Assembly: GCA_964481235.1 (NCBI GenBank)
Contig: CAYZYH010000003.1
Span: 1-64,000, forward strand
DNA length: 64,000 bases
From: JAUPVL01 sp964481235
Lineage (GTDB): Bacteria > Patescibacteriota > Saccharimonadia > CAILAD01 > BJGX01
Direction of reading: 5' to 3'
Shown here: positions 34,790-42,573 of the stretch, one piece after another
Layout: each line of letters starts with the position of its first letter
How positions within the stretch are numbered: position 1 is the stretch's first letter
The notes under the pieces: model-generated
What the model saw: only the letters and a program-made list of their open reading frames with translations
Told to the model about the DNA's origin: nothing
Databases searched by the model: none
Translations under genes and position numbers: made by a program

Positions 34790-35609
34790 AATCTATAACA
34801 TTATTTAAAAGCATCACCACAGTAAGTGGCCCCACGCCACCAGGTACTGGCGTAATAATGCTAGCTTTTTTGGCAACATCGTCAAAATCAATATCACCCC
34901 GCAATTTGCCGTCTACATTATTTATACCTACATCTATAACCACGACATTATCTTTAACCATATCGCCGGTTATTAGCCTCGGTGATCCAGCAGCACTTAC
35001 TACAATATCTGATTTTGAGGTAAGGGCTTTTAAGTCTTTAGTCTGCCTATGTGCTACTAGTACTTTGGCGCCTGCATTTTCTAGAAGGTATCTAAGTGGC
35101 GCACCCACTAAGTGACTTCTACCAACAACCGTTACTATTTTATCTTTTAACTCAACGTTGTATGTGTTGAGTATGTTCATTACTGCAAGTGGGGTGGCTG
35201 GTCTCAGGCCTGGGCGACCATTCTCGAGGGCGTCTTGGCTAGTACTAGTAAGCCCATCTACATCTTTGGCTGGGTCTATATAATCAATAAGGTCTTGTGG
35301 ATCATACCATCCAGACAGTGGCAACTGAATTACAATTCCATGTATTTTAGGGTTTTTACTAAGTTCAGTAACTTTTGCAATACACTCAGATCTACTATCA
35401 CCAGACAGGTCTATGAATTCGGCTTGTATACCAACTTCTTTAGCTCGCTTAAGCTTCATATTTATATAAACCAAAGATCTAGTGTCGGGTCCTATACCAA
35501 CAATAGCTAGTTTGGGATTGATTTTATGTTGTTTTAACACATCAACTCGGCTTTTAAGCTGATTTGTAATTTTTTGTGCCAACAACTTGCCATCCACAAT
35601 TTTAGTCAT
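34773..35609 (-). CDS. folD: bifunctional methylene-THF dehydrogenase/cyclohydrolase
   Basis: 278 aa. The SLVYINMKLKRAKEVGI segment holds the catalytic Tyr and Lys, QLPLSGW and the DVDGL motif follow, and GRSHLVGAPL is the dinucleotide site. It interconverts methylene-, methenyl- and formyl-tetrahydrofolate for purine and formyl-Met-tRNA synthesis. On the minus strand TACAAT (35622-35617) ends 7 nt before the ATG, just after the tRNA terminator, so a leaderless mRNA is predicted. Confidence 0.93.
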   Translation of the reverse strand: MTKIVDGKLLAQKITNQLKSRVDVLKQHKINPKLAIVGIGPDTRSLVYINMKLKRAKEVGIQAEFIDLSGDSRSECIAKVTELSKNPKIHGIVIQLPLSGWYDPQDLIDYIDPAKDVDGLTSTSQDALENGRPGLRPATPLAVMNILNTYNVELKDKIVTVVGRSHLVGAPLRYLLENAGAKVLVAHRQTKDLKALTSKSDIVVSAAGSPRLITGDMVKDNVVVIDVGINNVDGKLRGDIDFDDVAKKASIITPVPGGVGPLTVVMLLNNVIDSINHQ

Positions 35610-35624
35610 ATGGTTAATTGTAAC

Positions 35625-35655
35625 AAAAAAAGACCTTTAAGAAAGGTCTTTTTTT
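35625..35655 (-). terminator. terminator of the tRNA-Gly/tRNA-Val unit
   Basis: Perfect 14 bp arms (35625-35638, 35642-35655) enclose a 3 nt loop with A/T-runs at both ends. It begins at the last base of the tRNA-Val CCA. Confidence 0.85.
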
Positions 35656-35731
35656 GGTGGGTGATGAGGGACTCGAACCCCCGACATCCTCGGTGTAAAC
35701 GAGACGCTCTAGCCAACTGAGCTAATCACCC
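35655..35731 (-). tRNA. tRNA-Val(TAC)
   Basis: 77 nt with encoded CCA. The acceptor GGGTGAT/ATCACCC, anticodon loop TTTACAC (anticodon TAC), normal D-loop with GG and TTCGAGT loop are all present. It is 7 nt downstream of tRNA-Gly and cotranscribed with it. Confidence 0.95.
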
Positions 35732-35738
35732 ATGTATT

Positions 35739-35815
35739 TGGTGCGGGTAGGGAGACTCTAACTCCCGGCCTCATCCTTGGCAAGGATGCGCTCTAAACAA
35801 CTGAGCTATACCCGC
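35739..35815 (-). tRNA. tRNA-Gly(GCC) with U19-A56 instead of G19-C56
   Basis: 77 nt with encoded CCA. The acceptor GCGGGTA/TACCCGC and anticodon loop TTGCCAA (anticodon GCC) are canonical. The D-loop reads AGTTGTTTA, so position 19 is U rather than G. The T-loop reads TTAGAGT, so position 56 is A rather than C. The two changes are complementary and would keep the D-loop/T-loop tertiary pair. All stems are intact, arguing against decay. Altered elbow residues are known in staphylococcal tRNA-Gly used for cell-wall synthesis; any similar role here is speculation. Confidence 0.92.
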
Positions 35816-35841
35816 GCGTCAAAATATTGTTTTAGTTTCTC

Positions 35842-35861
35842 GTAAATATAGGTATATTTAC
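35842..35861. promoter_or_regulatory. palindrome upstream of tRNA-Gly
   Basis: A 9 bp perfect inverted repeat (35842-35850, 35853-35861) directly adjoins TTGACA on the minus strand. The rest of the gap to 36016 holds two copies of TGAATTGTA (35909, 35924; TACAAT on the minus strand), possible -10 boxes for the tRNA-Gly/Val unit. I see no gene in 35816-36016. Confidence 0.35.
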
Positions 35862-36016
35862 TGTCAACCATCACAACTACTTTTCCTTTCAATTCTAATG
35901 ATTACATTTGAATTGTACCGAACTGAATTGTATTTCGTTCGTAAAGGAGATTGACTTGCGAAAACCGTAGCATGATATTGGCAATATGATGCGTAGATTG
36001 TAGTAATCAATGGACG

Positions 36017-36092
36017 TGGTGGCGAGACTCGGAATCGAACCGAGGACACGAGGCTCTTCAAGCCACTGCTCTACCAACTGAGCTATCTCGCC
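36017..36092 (-). tRNA. tRNA-Phe(GAA)
   Basis: 76 nt with encoded CCA. The anticodon loop is TTGAAGA (anticodon GAA). The anticodon stem GTGGC/GCCTC has a U-U mismatch at 28-42 and position 37 is G rather than the usual A. The D-loop GG and TTCGATT loop are normal. Confidence 0.9.
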
Positions 36093-36121
36093 TCGTCAAA
36101 GATATGCTTTTTATTTAACAT

Positions 36122-36141
36122 ATAATTAACATGTTAATTAT
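36122..36141. repeat. 20-bp perfect palindrome between divergent tRNAs
   Basis: Bases 36122-36131 are the exact reverse complement of 36132-36141. It lies about 30 nt upstream of tRNA-Phe on the minus strand, where an operator or promoter element would be expected. Confidence 0.6.
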
Positions 36142-36158
36142 CGCACATCTTCTCCTCT

Positions 36159-36187
36159 CAAAATAGTAAATCTTATTTACTATTTTG
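36159..36187. repeat. 13-bp perfect inverted repeat, 3 nt loop
   Basis: Arms 36159-36171 and 36175-36187 pair perfectly, are AT-rich and end in a T-run on the plus strand. It may be a weak terminator or operator. Otherwise I see no gene in 36093-36313 apart from the tRNA-Cys promoter (TATAAT, 36283-36288). Confidence 0.5.
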
Positions 36188-36313
36188 GGTTAGGATAAAA
36201 CAGCTAAAAATGAAATAACGAGAATAATCATAACAGAATCAACACTAGATTTCCAGCCCTTTCGGGTACTCTAAAAAACAGGTATAATGTGTGAGTTATT
36301 TAAGAAATCTTAA

Positions 36314-36387
36314 GGCGCGTTGGCCGAGTGGTTAGGCAAGGGTCTGCAAAACCCTGTACACCGGTTCAAATCCGGTACGCGCCTCCA
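36314..36387 (+). tRNA. tRNA-Cys(GCA)
   Basis: 74 nt with encoded CCA. The anticodon stem AGGGT/ACCCT encloses CTGCAAA (anticodon GCA). D-loop GG and TTCAAAT loop are normal. TATAAT (36283-36288) precedes it. Confidence 0.95.
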
Positions 36388-36401
36388 GTACTTTTATAAA
36401 A

Positions 36402-36650
36402 TTAGTTATTAGCTGCCTGATTGCGCCTAACTATCTCTTGTTCCTTTGCCTCTATAACTGCTGAGTCAGAAATAGTGTGAACACCACTATCGGCAAGTTC
36501 TTGGAGTGCTTGGGCTCGCAAAGAATGCTTGGCGTCATTTTTAGCACGCATCTTATGAAGTTGACCCACAAGTTCTTCATGTTCTGCACTTCTATTAAGT
36601 GTGTCTGAACCTTGTGTAATGTGGTCGCCATTGTTGGTTGGTTCGGTCAT
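36402..36650 (-). CDS. small hypothetical protein, 82 aa
   Basis: A hydrophilic, helical protein with few aromatic residues and no cysteines; the centre (HEELVGQLHKMRAKNDAKHSLR) may be a coiled coil. AAGGAAAGC precedes the ATG on the minus strand. The family is not recognised. It lies between tRNA-Cys and tRNA-Leu(TAA). Confidence 0.55.
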   Translation of the reverse strand: MTEPTNNGDHITQGSDTLNRSAEHEELVGQLHKMRAKNDAKHSLRAQALQELADSGVHTISDSAVIEAKEQEIVRRNQAANN

Positions 36651-36716
36651 GGTTTTTGCTTTCCTTGTTTATTGGTTTATTATAAACTAATAAACAAATA
36701 CTGACAATTTACATAA

Positions 36717-36802
36717 GCGCGGGTGGTGGAATTGGTATACACGACAGACTTAAAATCTGTTGCCCCTAGGGCTTGCGGGTTCGAGTCCCGCCCCGCGCAC
36801 CA
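36717..36802 (+). tRNA. tRNA-Leu(TAA)
   Basis: 86 nt with encoded CCA. The anticodon stem ACAGA/TCTGT encloses CTTAAAA (anticodon TAA). Acceptor GCGCGGG/CCCGCGC, long variable arm and TTCGAGT loop are canonical. Confidence 0.95.
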
Positions 36803-36821
36803 AATGTGGTACAATTATTTA

Positions 36822-37499
36822 ATGGAAAATTCAAAACCAACGATATCACAGGCAATCTCAGAGGGTTGGCAACTTACAAAATCTAACTACCCAATACTCT
36901 TGGGGTCTTTTGCGATACTTATAGGCATTAGTATTGCTTTTTCTATTGTCGACAATATCACTACTGTGTCTAAAAATAACAATCCTAGTACTACCGTAAT
37001 GCTATCTCTTGCTTTGGCATCGCTAGTTGCTGCAATTCTAAGAATAGGCATACAAAATCTTACCTCTATTGGCTTTACACAAATACAACTAAATATTTTA
37101 GATAAAAAACCTACAGGTATTGGTTTGCTTTTTAACTCCGAAAATGTTTTCTGGAGATATTTAGGCACCTCAATTGTTTATGGCTTAATTATTCTAGGTG
37201 GTTTGATATTACTTATAGTACCAGGAATAATTTGGGCTCTTAAGTATCAGTTTGCTCTGCCGCTAGTAATCGATAAAAAAATGACTCTTTCAGAATCGAT
37301 AAGTAAAAGTGGTCAAATTACCAAAGGCTATAAAGGCTGGTTGCTTGGTTTTGCATTAGTTCTTGGACTTATAAATATTGCCGGGTTTTTAGCCCTAGGA
37401 GTGGGTCTACTCTTTACCATTCCACTTACGGCAATGAGTCAGATTTGGGTTTATCGCAAACTACTCGGTGTTAGTAATTCAGTAACTACCCCAAATTAG
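36822..37499 (+). CDS. multi-pass membrane protein (DUF975/GPDPase-membrane-like)
   Basis: 225 aa from the ATG at 36822; a longer frame would run through tRNA-Leu. TACAAT (36810-36815) ends 6 nt before the ATG. Six predicted membrane helices occur, and the cytoplasmic N-terminus SQAISEGWQLTKSNYPILL together with SISKSGQITKGYKGWLLGF repeats a motif common in DUF975-like proteins. Function is unknown. Confidence 0.7.
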   Translation: MENSKPTISQAISEGWQLTKSNYPILLGSFAILIGISIAFSIVDNITTVSKNNNPSTTVMLSLALASLVAAILRIGIQNLTSIGFTQIQLNILDKKPTGIGLLFNSENVFWRYLGTSIVYGLIILGGLILLIVPGIIWALKYQFALPLVIDKKMTLSESISKSGQITKGYKGWLLGFALVLGLINIAGFLALGVGLLFTIPLTAMSQIWVYRKLLGVSNSVTTPN

Positions 37500-37557
37500 G
37501 CTACATTATAGGTTGATTGTGCTATAATTTAAAACAATATAAACGGAGAATAAGAAA

Positions 37558-38124
37558 ATGATTTTATGGATTGTCCTGGCTCTAGTAGCAGTAGTACTAA
37601 TATGGTTATGGTTTACATACAACGGACTAATAAAGGCTCGTTTGCGTGCCGACGAGGCGTTAAGCGATATTACGGTTCAAGAAAAACGTCGACTCGATCT
37701 TATTCCTAATCTTATAGAAACCGTTAAAGGCTATGCCAAGCACGAGAAAAGTACGTTTGAAGAAGTAACCAAAGCACGTACAGCAGTAATGAAGGCACCT
37801 GAAGGTGATCTTAGTAAAAGGGCAGAGAGCGAAAACATGCTCTCAGGAGCTCTAAAAAGCTTGTTTGCGGTGAGCGAAAACTATCCAGACCTAAAGGCTA
37901 ATGAAAACTTCCTGAGTTTACAGAGTGAACTTACCGATACCGAAGACAAAATTCAAGCAGCCCGCCGATTCTACAATGGCAATATACGTGATTTCAATAT
38001 GAAGCTACAGGTTTTTCCAACTAGTGTAATTGGCGGTATGCTTGGTTTTAAATCTCGCGATTTCTACGACGTAGCCGAAGGCGAAAAAGAAGCCGTCAAA
38101 AAAGCTCCAGAAGTTAAGTTTTAA
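37558..38124 (+). CDS. lemA: LemA family protein
   Basis: 188 aa. One N-terminal membrane helix (1-20) is followed by a long helical bundle: TYNGLIKARLRADEALSDI, RRLDLIPNLIETVKGYA and KLQVFPTSVIGGMLGFK are LemA signatures. LemA usually pairs with the HtpX protease, which is encoded 0.65 kb downstream. Promoter TATAAT (37523-37528) and an ACGGAGAA Shine-Dalgarno are present. Confidence 0.9.
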   Translation: MILWIVLALVAVVLIWLWFTYNGLIKARLRADEALSDITVQEKRRLDLIPNLIETVKGYAKHEKSTFEEVTKARTAVMKAPEGDLSKRAESENMLSGALKSLFAVSENYPDLKANENFLSLQSELTDTEDKIQAARRFYNGNIRDFNMKLQVFPTSVIGGMLGFKSRDFYDVAEGEKEAVKKAPEVKF

Positions 38125-38146
38125 TATTCTAAAAATAAGTAAGTAA

Positions 38147-38173
38147 AAACTCGCTGTATTAGACAGCGAGTTT
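38147..38173. terminator. bidirectional terminator lemA / gene 38159
   Basis: Perfect 11 bp arms at 38147-38157 and 38163-38173 enclose a 5 nt loop. The stop of the minus-strand gene lies in the loop, so both convergent genes share it. Confidence 0.8.
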
Positions 38174-38680
38174 GTTTATATCTCTGGCAAAATAAAGTTT
38201 AACTGTATCTTTACTAAGCCAACCTTTTAAATAAAGATTTAGGAGAACAAGCCCAGAGATAACAAATATATCTCTACGATCGAAACCGTAACCCTGAGCA
38301 TCTGCCCACATACTTATATTGTCGTCAATCTGTCCGATTGATTCAAAAGCACCGCGTTTATCCACCACACCACTCGAAACAGATGTTTCACAATCATGTG
38401 CAAAATTGATTATTTCTAACCTTTTGTCGCTATGATAGTAGACATCCCTTAACTTCGTTGGCAAAACAAGATCCCAGACCTCACGAATTTCGGCGGCTTT
38501 ACGAGGCTTAAGCTTTGTTACTGCACAATGCATTATTGAGCAGCTTCTTGGCCTAGAGGCATCGATAAGTGATATACCAGCTACGTCGTCACCAAGCGAC
38601 TCAGTGCAAAAGACAGGATGGTTGTCGCAATCTAAGTAAATGTCGCCAACCCTGATTTTATTTTTATGCCGGCGTACCAT
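38159..38680 (-). CDS. hypothetical protein, 173 aa
   Basis: The family is not recognised. The N-terminal part looks like a small beta domain (VGDIYLDCDNHPVFC), the middle is helical and charged, and the C-terminus has a hydrophobic helix (DIFVISGLVLLNLYLKGWL) that could be buried or membrane-associated. Five cysteines are scattered. An AAGGAAATGC purine stretch precedes the start. It interrupts the usual lemA-htpX pair. Confidence 0.55.
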   Translation of the reverse strand: MVRRHKNKIRVGDIYLDCDNHPVFCTESLGDDVAGISLIDASRPRSCSIMHCAVTKLKPRKAAEIREVWDLVLPTKLRDVYYHSDKRLEIINFAHDCETSVSSGVVDKRGAFESIGQIDDNISMWADAQGYGFDRRDIFVISGLVLLNLYLKGWLSKDTVKLYFARDINKLAV

Positions 38681-38778
38681 TGCATTTCCTTTTTATTGAC
38701 ATACAATCAATGAAATTCTACCTTTAAAAACTGTTTTTGTCAATATAACTCGACCCCCAAATAAGGTATAATATAGCT

Positions 38779-39684
38779 ATGTATTCTGAGATAGCCAAAA
38801 ACAAACGTAATAGTGTTTTTTTAATTTTTTGTTTTTTACTGGTGATAATAGGATTTTGCTGGGTAATTTCGCTCGCCTACAACGAACCGACAATTTTATA
38901 CTTTGGCGTAGGATTCTCTACTATATATGCACTAATAAGTTATTTTACCGCGAGTAGTACAGTGCTAGCTATTTCAAAAGCAAAACAAGTTGAAAAAAAA
39001 GACAACCCCAAACTGTACAGAATAGTAGAAAATCTTTGTATTACGGCCGGTCTACCTACGCCCAAGATATATATTATTCAAGACTCCGCGCCCAATGCTT
39101 TTGCAACTGGTCGAGACCCTGAGCACGCCGCAATATGTGTTACCTCTGGTCTTATAGATATTATGGACAAGACAGAGCTTGAAGGTGTAATTGCACATGA
39201 GCTTAGCCATGTCGGCAACTATGATGTGCGATTTATGACCCTAGTAGTGGTACTAGTAGGGGTCTTGGTTTTATTGTCTGACTGGTTTATACGCATAACA
39301 ATATTTTCTGATGATAGAGATAGTGGCGGTAGTAGTATGCAGGGCATAATGATGTTGGTGAGCTTGGTATTGGCAATACTAGTACCTATTATTGGTATGC
39401 TTATGCAACTAGCTTTTTCACGAAAACGTGAATATTTGGCAGATAGCTCGGCTGCTCTTCTTACTCGCTATCCAGAGGGTTTAGCTAGTGCCTTAGAAAA
39501 GATAGAGAGTAGTACTGAACCACTAGAGGCAGCCAATAGAGCAACATCCAATCTTTACATAGTTAATCCTATTCGGGCAAATGTAAGGGGTAGCACTAAG
39601 AGTTGGTTTTCGGGCCTATTTAGTACTCATCCACCGACTGCTGAGCGCATTAAACGTTTACGCAAAATGGGTACCCATGCTTAA
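38779..39684 (+). CDS. htpX: M48 family zinc metalloprotease HtpX
   Basis: 301 aa. Two N-terminal membrane helices precede the zinc motif HELSH (IAHELSHVGN) and two more follow. The third metal ligand lies in the EYLADSSAA stretch, as in HtpX. It degrades misfolded membrane proteins at the cytoplasmic face. TATAAT (38767-38772) ends 6 nt before the ATG, so it is predicted leaderless. Confidence 0.92.
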   Translation: MYSEIAKNKRNSVFLIFCFLLVIIGFCWVISLAYNEPTILYFGVGFSTIYALISYFTASSTVLAISKAKQVEKKDNPKLYRIVENLCITAGLPTPKIYIIQDSAPNAFATGRDPEHAAICVTSGLIDIMDKTELEGVIAHELSHVGNYDVRFMTLVVVLVGVLVLLSDWFIRITIFSDDRDSGGSSMQGIMMLVSLVLAILVPIIGMLMQLAFSRKREYLADSSAALLTRYPEGLASALEKIESSTEPLEAANRATSNLYIVNPIRANVRGSTKSWFSGLFSTHPPTAERIKRLRKMGTHA

Positions 39685-39716
39685 ATGTAATATAATAAGC
39701 AAAAGGAGTAATTATT

Positions 39717-40448
39717 ATGAAATCAAAGAAAGCATCCCTAAATCCATTATCCCTAATAGCTGATACCTGTAGGTATTGGCAAAAATACGTTTGGCGAATT
39801 ATTTTTCTTACTGCCATTGTTGCTATACCAGGTTCAATTGTCCGTATATTACAGTTTGACAGTGTTAATGATGCTAGTATTATTGCATCACTAGCTGGCC
39901 TTTATCTGAGTGTAGCCCTCACTTGGGTATTTTTCAAAGAAGCCGATCTCAAGAAATACCGGGTTCCTAGCCTTTATGTGCGCTCAAGTAGTAGGTTTTT
40001 ACCATTTTTACTTACATCTATGTATTTTGCACTCACAGTTATGCCGGTAGTTTTTGGTCTAATGATTATTATTTTGGCTGCTTCTAGCCAGGTACCTATG
40101 TATTTTGCGGCATTTGGTGTGGCACTAAGTGTTGGAGCGCTATATTTTGTAGTGCGTTTTTCATTAGCCACAACTCTTGTCGTGCAAAACGAAATATCGG
40201 CCTTTAATTCTATGCGACTAAGCTGGGAAGTGACCAAAGGATTGGTCATAAAAACTGCTTTTGCCTGGACATTTATAATAATTGCCATTGTTCTAGTGTC
40301 TGGCATGTTGTTATCTGCACTAGAACTGATAAATTTCTTGAAGGAAAATATTTATGCCCAGGTGATTATTAATGGCTTACTCCTGACATTTTTTATGCCA
40401 TTATTTGTAGGATTTGGCGTACAGATAGTAAAAAGAATTGAAAAATGA
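39717..40448 (+). CDS. multi-pass membrane protein, 243 aa
   Basis: Six predicted helices, with a cytoplasmic amphipathic N-terminus (NPLSLIADTCRYWQKYVWRI). It resembles the 36822 protein in layout: an early aromatic-rich segment and a late SMRLSWEVTKGLVIK motif. The family is uncertain. AAAGGAG precedes the ATG. The stop overlaps the ligA start by 4 nt. Confidence 0.65.
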   Translation: MKSKKASLNPLSLIADTCRYWQKYVWRIIFLTAIVAIPGSIVRILQFDSVNDASIIASLAGLYLSVALTWVFFKEADLKKYRVPSLYVRSSSRFLPFLLTSMYFALTVMPVVFGLMIIILAASSQVPMYFAAFGVALSVGALYFVVRFSLATTLVVQNEISAFNSMRLSWEVTKGLVIKTAFAWTFIIIAIVLVSGMLLSALELINFLKENIYAQVIINGLLLTFFMPLFVGFGVQIVKRIEK

Positions 40449-42439
40449 GTCCTGCTAAGCGAGTAAAACAATTACGCAACTTACTAGAGAAATATCGGCA
40501 TGAATATTATGTTTTAGACAGTCCCACTGTGAGTGACGAGGTTTATGACTCGCTCAACAATGAACTTAAAAACATAGAAGAAAAACACCCAAATCTCGTT
40601 ACTGCAGACTCACCAACCCAAAGGGTAGGAGGAAAAGCCGAAGGGCGGTTTAAAAATATCACTCATCCTAAGCCAATGTTGAGTTTAAACGACATATTCT
40701 CAATAGATGAGCTCAAAAAGTGGGAATCTAGAATGCACAAGTTTTTGGGCAAAAACAGCCTTGAGTATTATGCCGAACTCAAACTAGATGGCCTAGCTAT
40801 GCGTTTAGAATATGAAAATGGTAATTTTGTAAGAGCAGTTACTAGGGGCGATGGGTATAGTGGCGAAGACGTAACTCATACCGTAAAGACAATTCAAACA
40901 GTACCTCTTACTTTAAAAAAAAGTACCAAAGCTCCTGCTCAAGTCTACAAATATTTTGAGGTACGTGGTGAGGTTATTATTCCGCGTGCCGAATTCGAGC
41001 GCATTAACAAAGAGCGAGCTAAAAATGATCAACCTCTTTTTGCCAATCCGCGTAACGCTGGTGCAGGCACAATTCGACAGTTAGATCCCAAAGTAGCTGC
41101 ATCGCGCAAGTTAGAATTTATTGCCTACTCTGTAGAAATGGATATGCCCGAACTTAAGACACACGGTGACGAACACAATCTAGCCAGAGAGTTGGGCTTT
41201 AAGGTTGAACCGCATGACAAAGTTTTACCAAGCGTTATAGATATAGAGAAATATATTAAGTATTGGGAGACTAAGCGCACCAGTTTACCTTATCAAACCG
41301 ACGGACTCGTATTTAATATAAATAGTAATGATGAATTTGGGAGTTTGGGGGTGGTTGGCAAAGCACCACGAGGCGCGGTAGCATACAAATACCCGGCTGA
41401 GACTGCCACAACTATCTTAGAAGATATTCGTCTAAGTATTGGTCGCACTGGTGCAGTTACTCCATATGCGGTGCTCAAACCAGTGGTAGTAGCGGGTAGT
41501 ACTGTGCGTCGTGCAACGCTACACAATCAAGACGAGATTGACCGCAAAGACATTAGAATTGGTGATACTGTGGTAATTCAAAAAGCAGGTGATATTATAC
41601 CCGAAGTCATCGAGCCAATATTAAAGTTAAGAACCGGAAAAGAAAAAAGATTTATAATGCCCAAAAGTCTTAATGGCGTAAAAATTGTTAGACCCAAAGG
41701 TGAGGCGGTAGCAAGACTCGATGATTTGAATTACGGCGAGGTAAAGTGGCAGAAACTCATTCATTTTGTATCTAAATCAGCTTTTGATATTGATGGCTTA
41801 GGCGAGAAGATATTAGCCCAACTAATGAAGGAGGGTCTAATTGAAACTGCAGTTGATATATTTAAGCTAAAAGCAGATGATCTTGTGGGGCTAGAAAGAT
41901 TTGCTGAAACATCGGCTCAGAATCTCATTGATTCTATTGCCGAGCATAGCTCTATAACCCTTGGTCGTTTTATTTATGCGCTTGGCATACGCCACGTGGG
42001 CGCCAAGACAGCCAGAGATATTGCCGAGTGTTTTGGTAGTATTGATAAATTTATGAGCGCTAGACCCGAGGAGTTTGAAGATATAGAGGGAGTTGGCAAA
42101 GTTGTTGGTCATAGTGTGGCGCAATGGCTAGGCTTAGCAAGTAATCAAAGATTTGTAAAAGACCTAATATCTGTTGGCGTAAAAGTATTACCACAAAGTA
42201 AATCTACAAACGGCAAACTTAGTGGCACTACTTGGGTTTTTACTGGCACTCTTAACGCTATGAGTAGAGATGAAGCTGCCGAGAAAGTTACTAAACTTGG
42301 CGCCAATGTCACCAATACGGTCAGTAAAAACACTAGCTATGTTGTAGTGGGTGAAGAGCCGGGTAGTAAGGCTGAAAAAGCAAAGATACTAGGTATTACA
42401 GTATTAGAAGAAGATGAGTTTATCAAAAGACTATCATAG
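40445..42439 (+). CDS. ligA: NAD-dependent DNA ligase lacking zinc-finger cysteines
   Basis: 664 aa, normal length. Domain order: NAD-binding Ia (YYVLDSPTVSDEVYD), adenylation with Lys113 in ELKLDGLAM, OB fold, zinc-finger region, HhH domain and C-terminal BRCT (GTTWVFTGTL). In most LigA the zinc finger has four cysteines; the matching segment (about 405-435) has none here, while the next conserved stretch LIHFVSKSAFDIDGLG is intact. Ligase activity should remain, with the finger held together without metal. It overlaps the upstream gene by 4 nt. Confidence 0.95.
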   Translation: MSPAKRVKQLRNLLEKYRHEYYVLDSPTVSDEVYDSLNNELKNIEEKHPNLVTADSPTQRVGGKAEGRFKNITHPKPMLSLNDIFSIDELKKWESRMHKFLGKNSLEYYAELKLDGLAMRLEYENGNFVRAVTRGDGYSGEDVTHTVKTIQTVPLTLKKSTKAPAQVYKYFEVRGEVIIPRAEFERINKERAKNDQPLFANPRNAGAGTIRQLDPKVAASRKLEFIAYSVEMDMPELKTHGDEHNLARELGFKVEPHDKVLPSVIDIEKYIKYWETKRTSLPYQTDGLVFNINSNDEFGSLGVVGKAPRGAVAYKYPAETATTILEDIRLSIGRTGAVTPYAVLKPVVVAGSTVRRATLHNQDEIDRKDIRIGDTVVIQKAGDIIPEVIEPILKLRTGKEKRFIMPKSLNGVKIVRPKGEAVARLDDLNYGEVKWQKLIHFVSKSAFDIDGLGEKILAQLMKEGLIETAVDIFKLKADDLVGLERFAETSAQNLIDSIAEHSSITLGRFIYALGIRHVGAKTARDIAECFGSIDKFMSARPEEFEDIEGVGKVVGHSVAQWLGLASNQRFVKDLISVGVKVLPQSKSTNGKLSGTTWVFTGTLNAMSRDEAAEKVTKLGANVTNTVSKNTSYVVVGEEPGSKAEKAKILGITVLEEDEFIKRLS

Positions 42440-42474
42440 TACTTCATGCTTGCAGAATACACCTACCATTGCGC

Positions 42475-42521
42475 TATAATAGATAACTGCAAAAAGGCGC
42501 ACGGGGGAGCGCCTTTTTGCA
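42475..42521 (+). terminator. strong hairpin after ligA, just downstream of a TATAAT
   Basis: Perfect 13 bp arms (42488-42500, 42509-42521) with an 8 nt G-rich loop and internal T5. It probably terminates ligA. TATAAT at 42475-42480 would start transcription within a base or two of the stem. Confidence 0.75.
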
Positions 42522-42573
42522 TGTCGGTGCGGTAGGCATCGAATCAAGAAAGAATTTCGGGTATAATAAAACT

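Noticed and set aside
35864..36077. Two minus-strand frames of 60-65 residues beside tRNA-Phe
   Set aside because: Both start within tRNA-Phe and have no ribosome site or recognisable sequence.
36723..36821. Extended N-terminus of the membrane protein
   Set aside because: It would be translated through tRNA-Leu(TAA); TACAAT 6 nt before ATG 36822 marks the real start.
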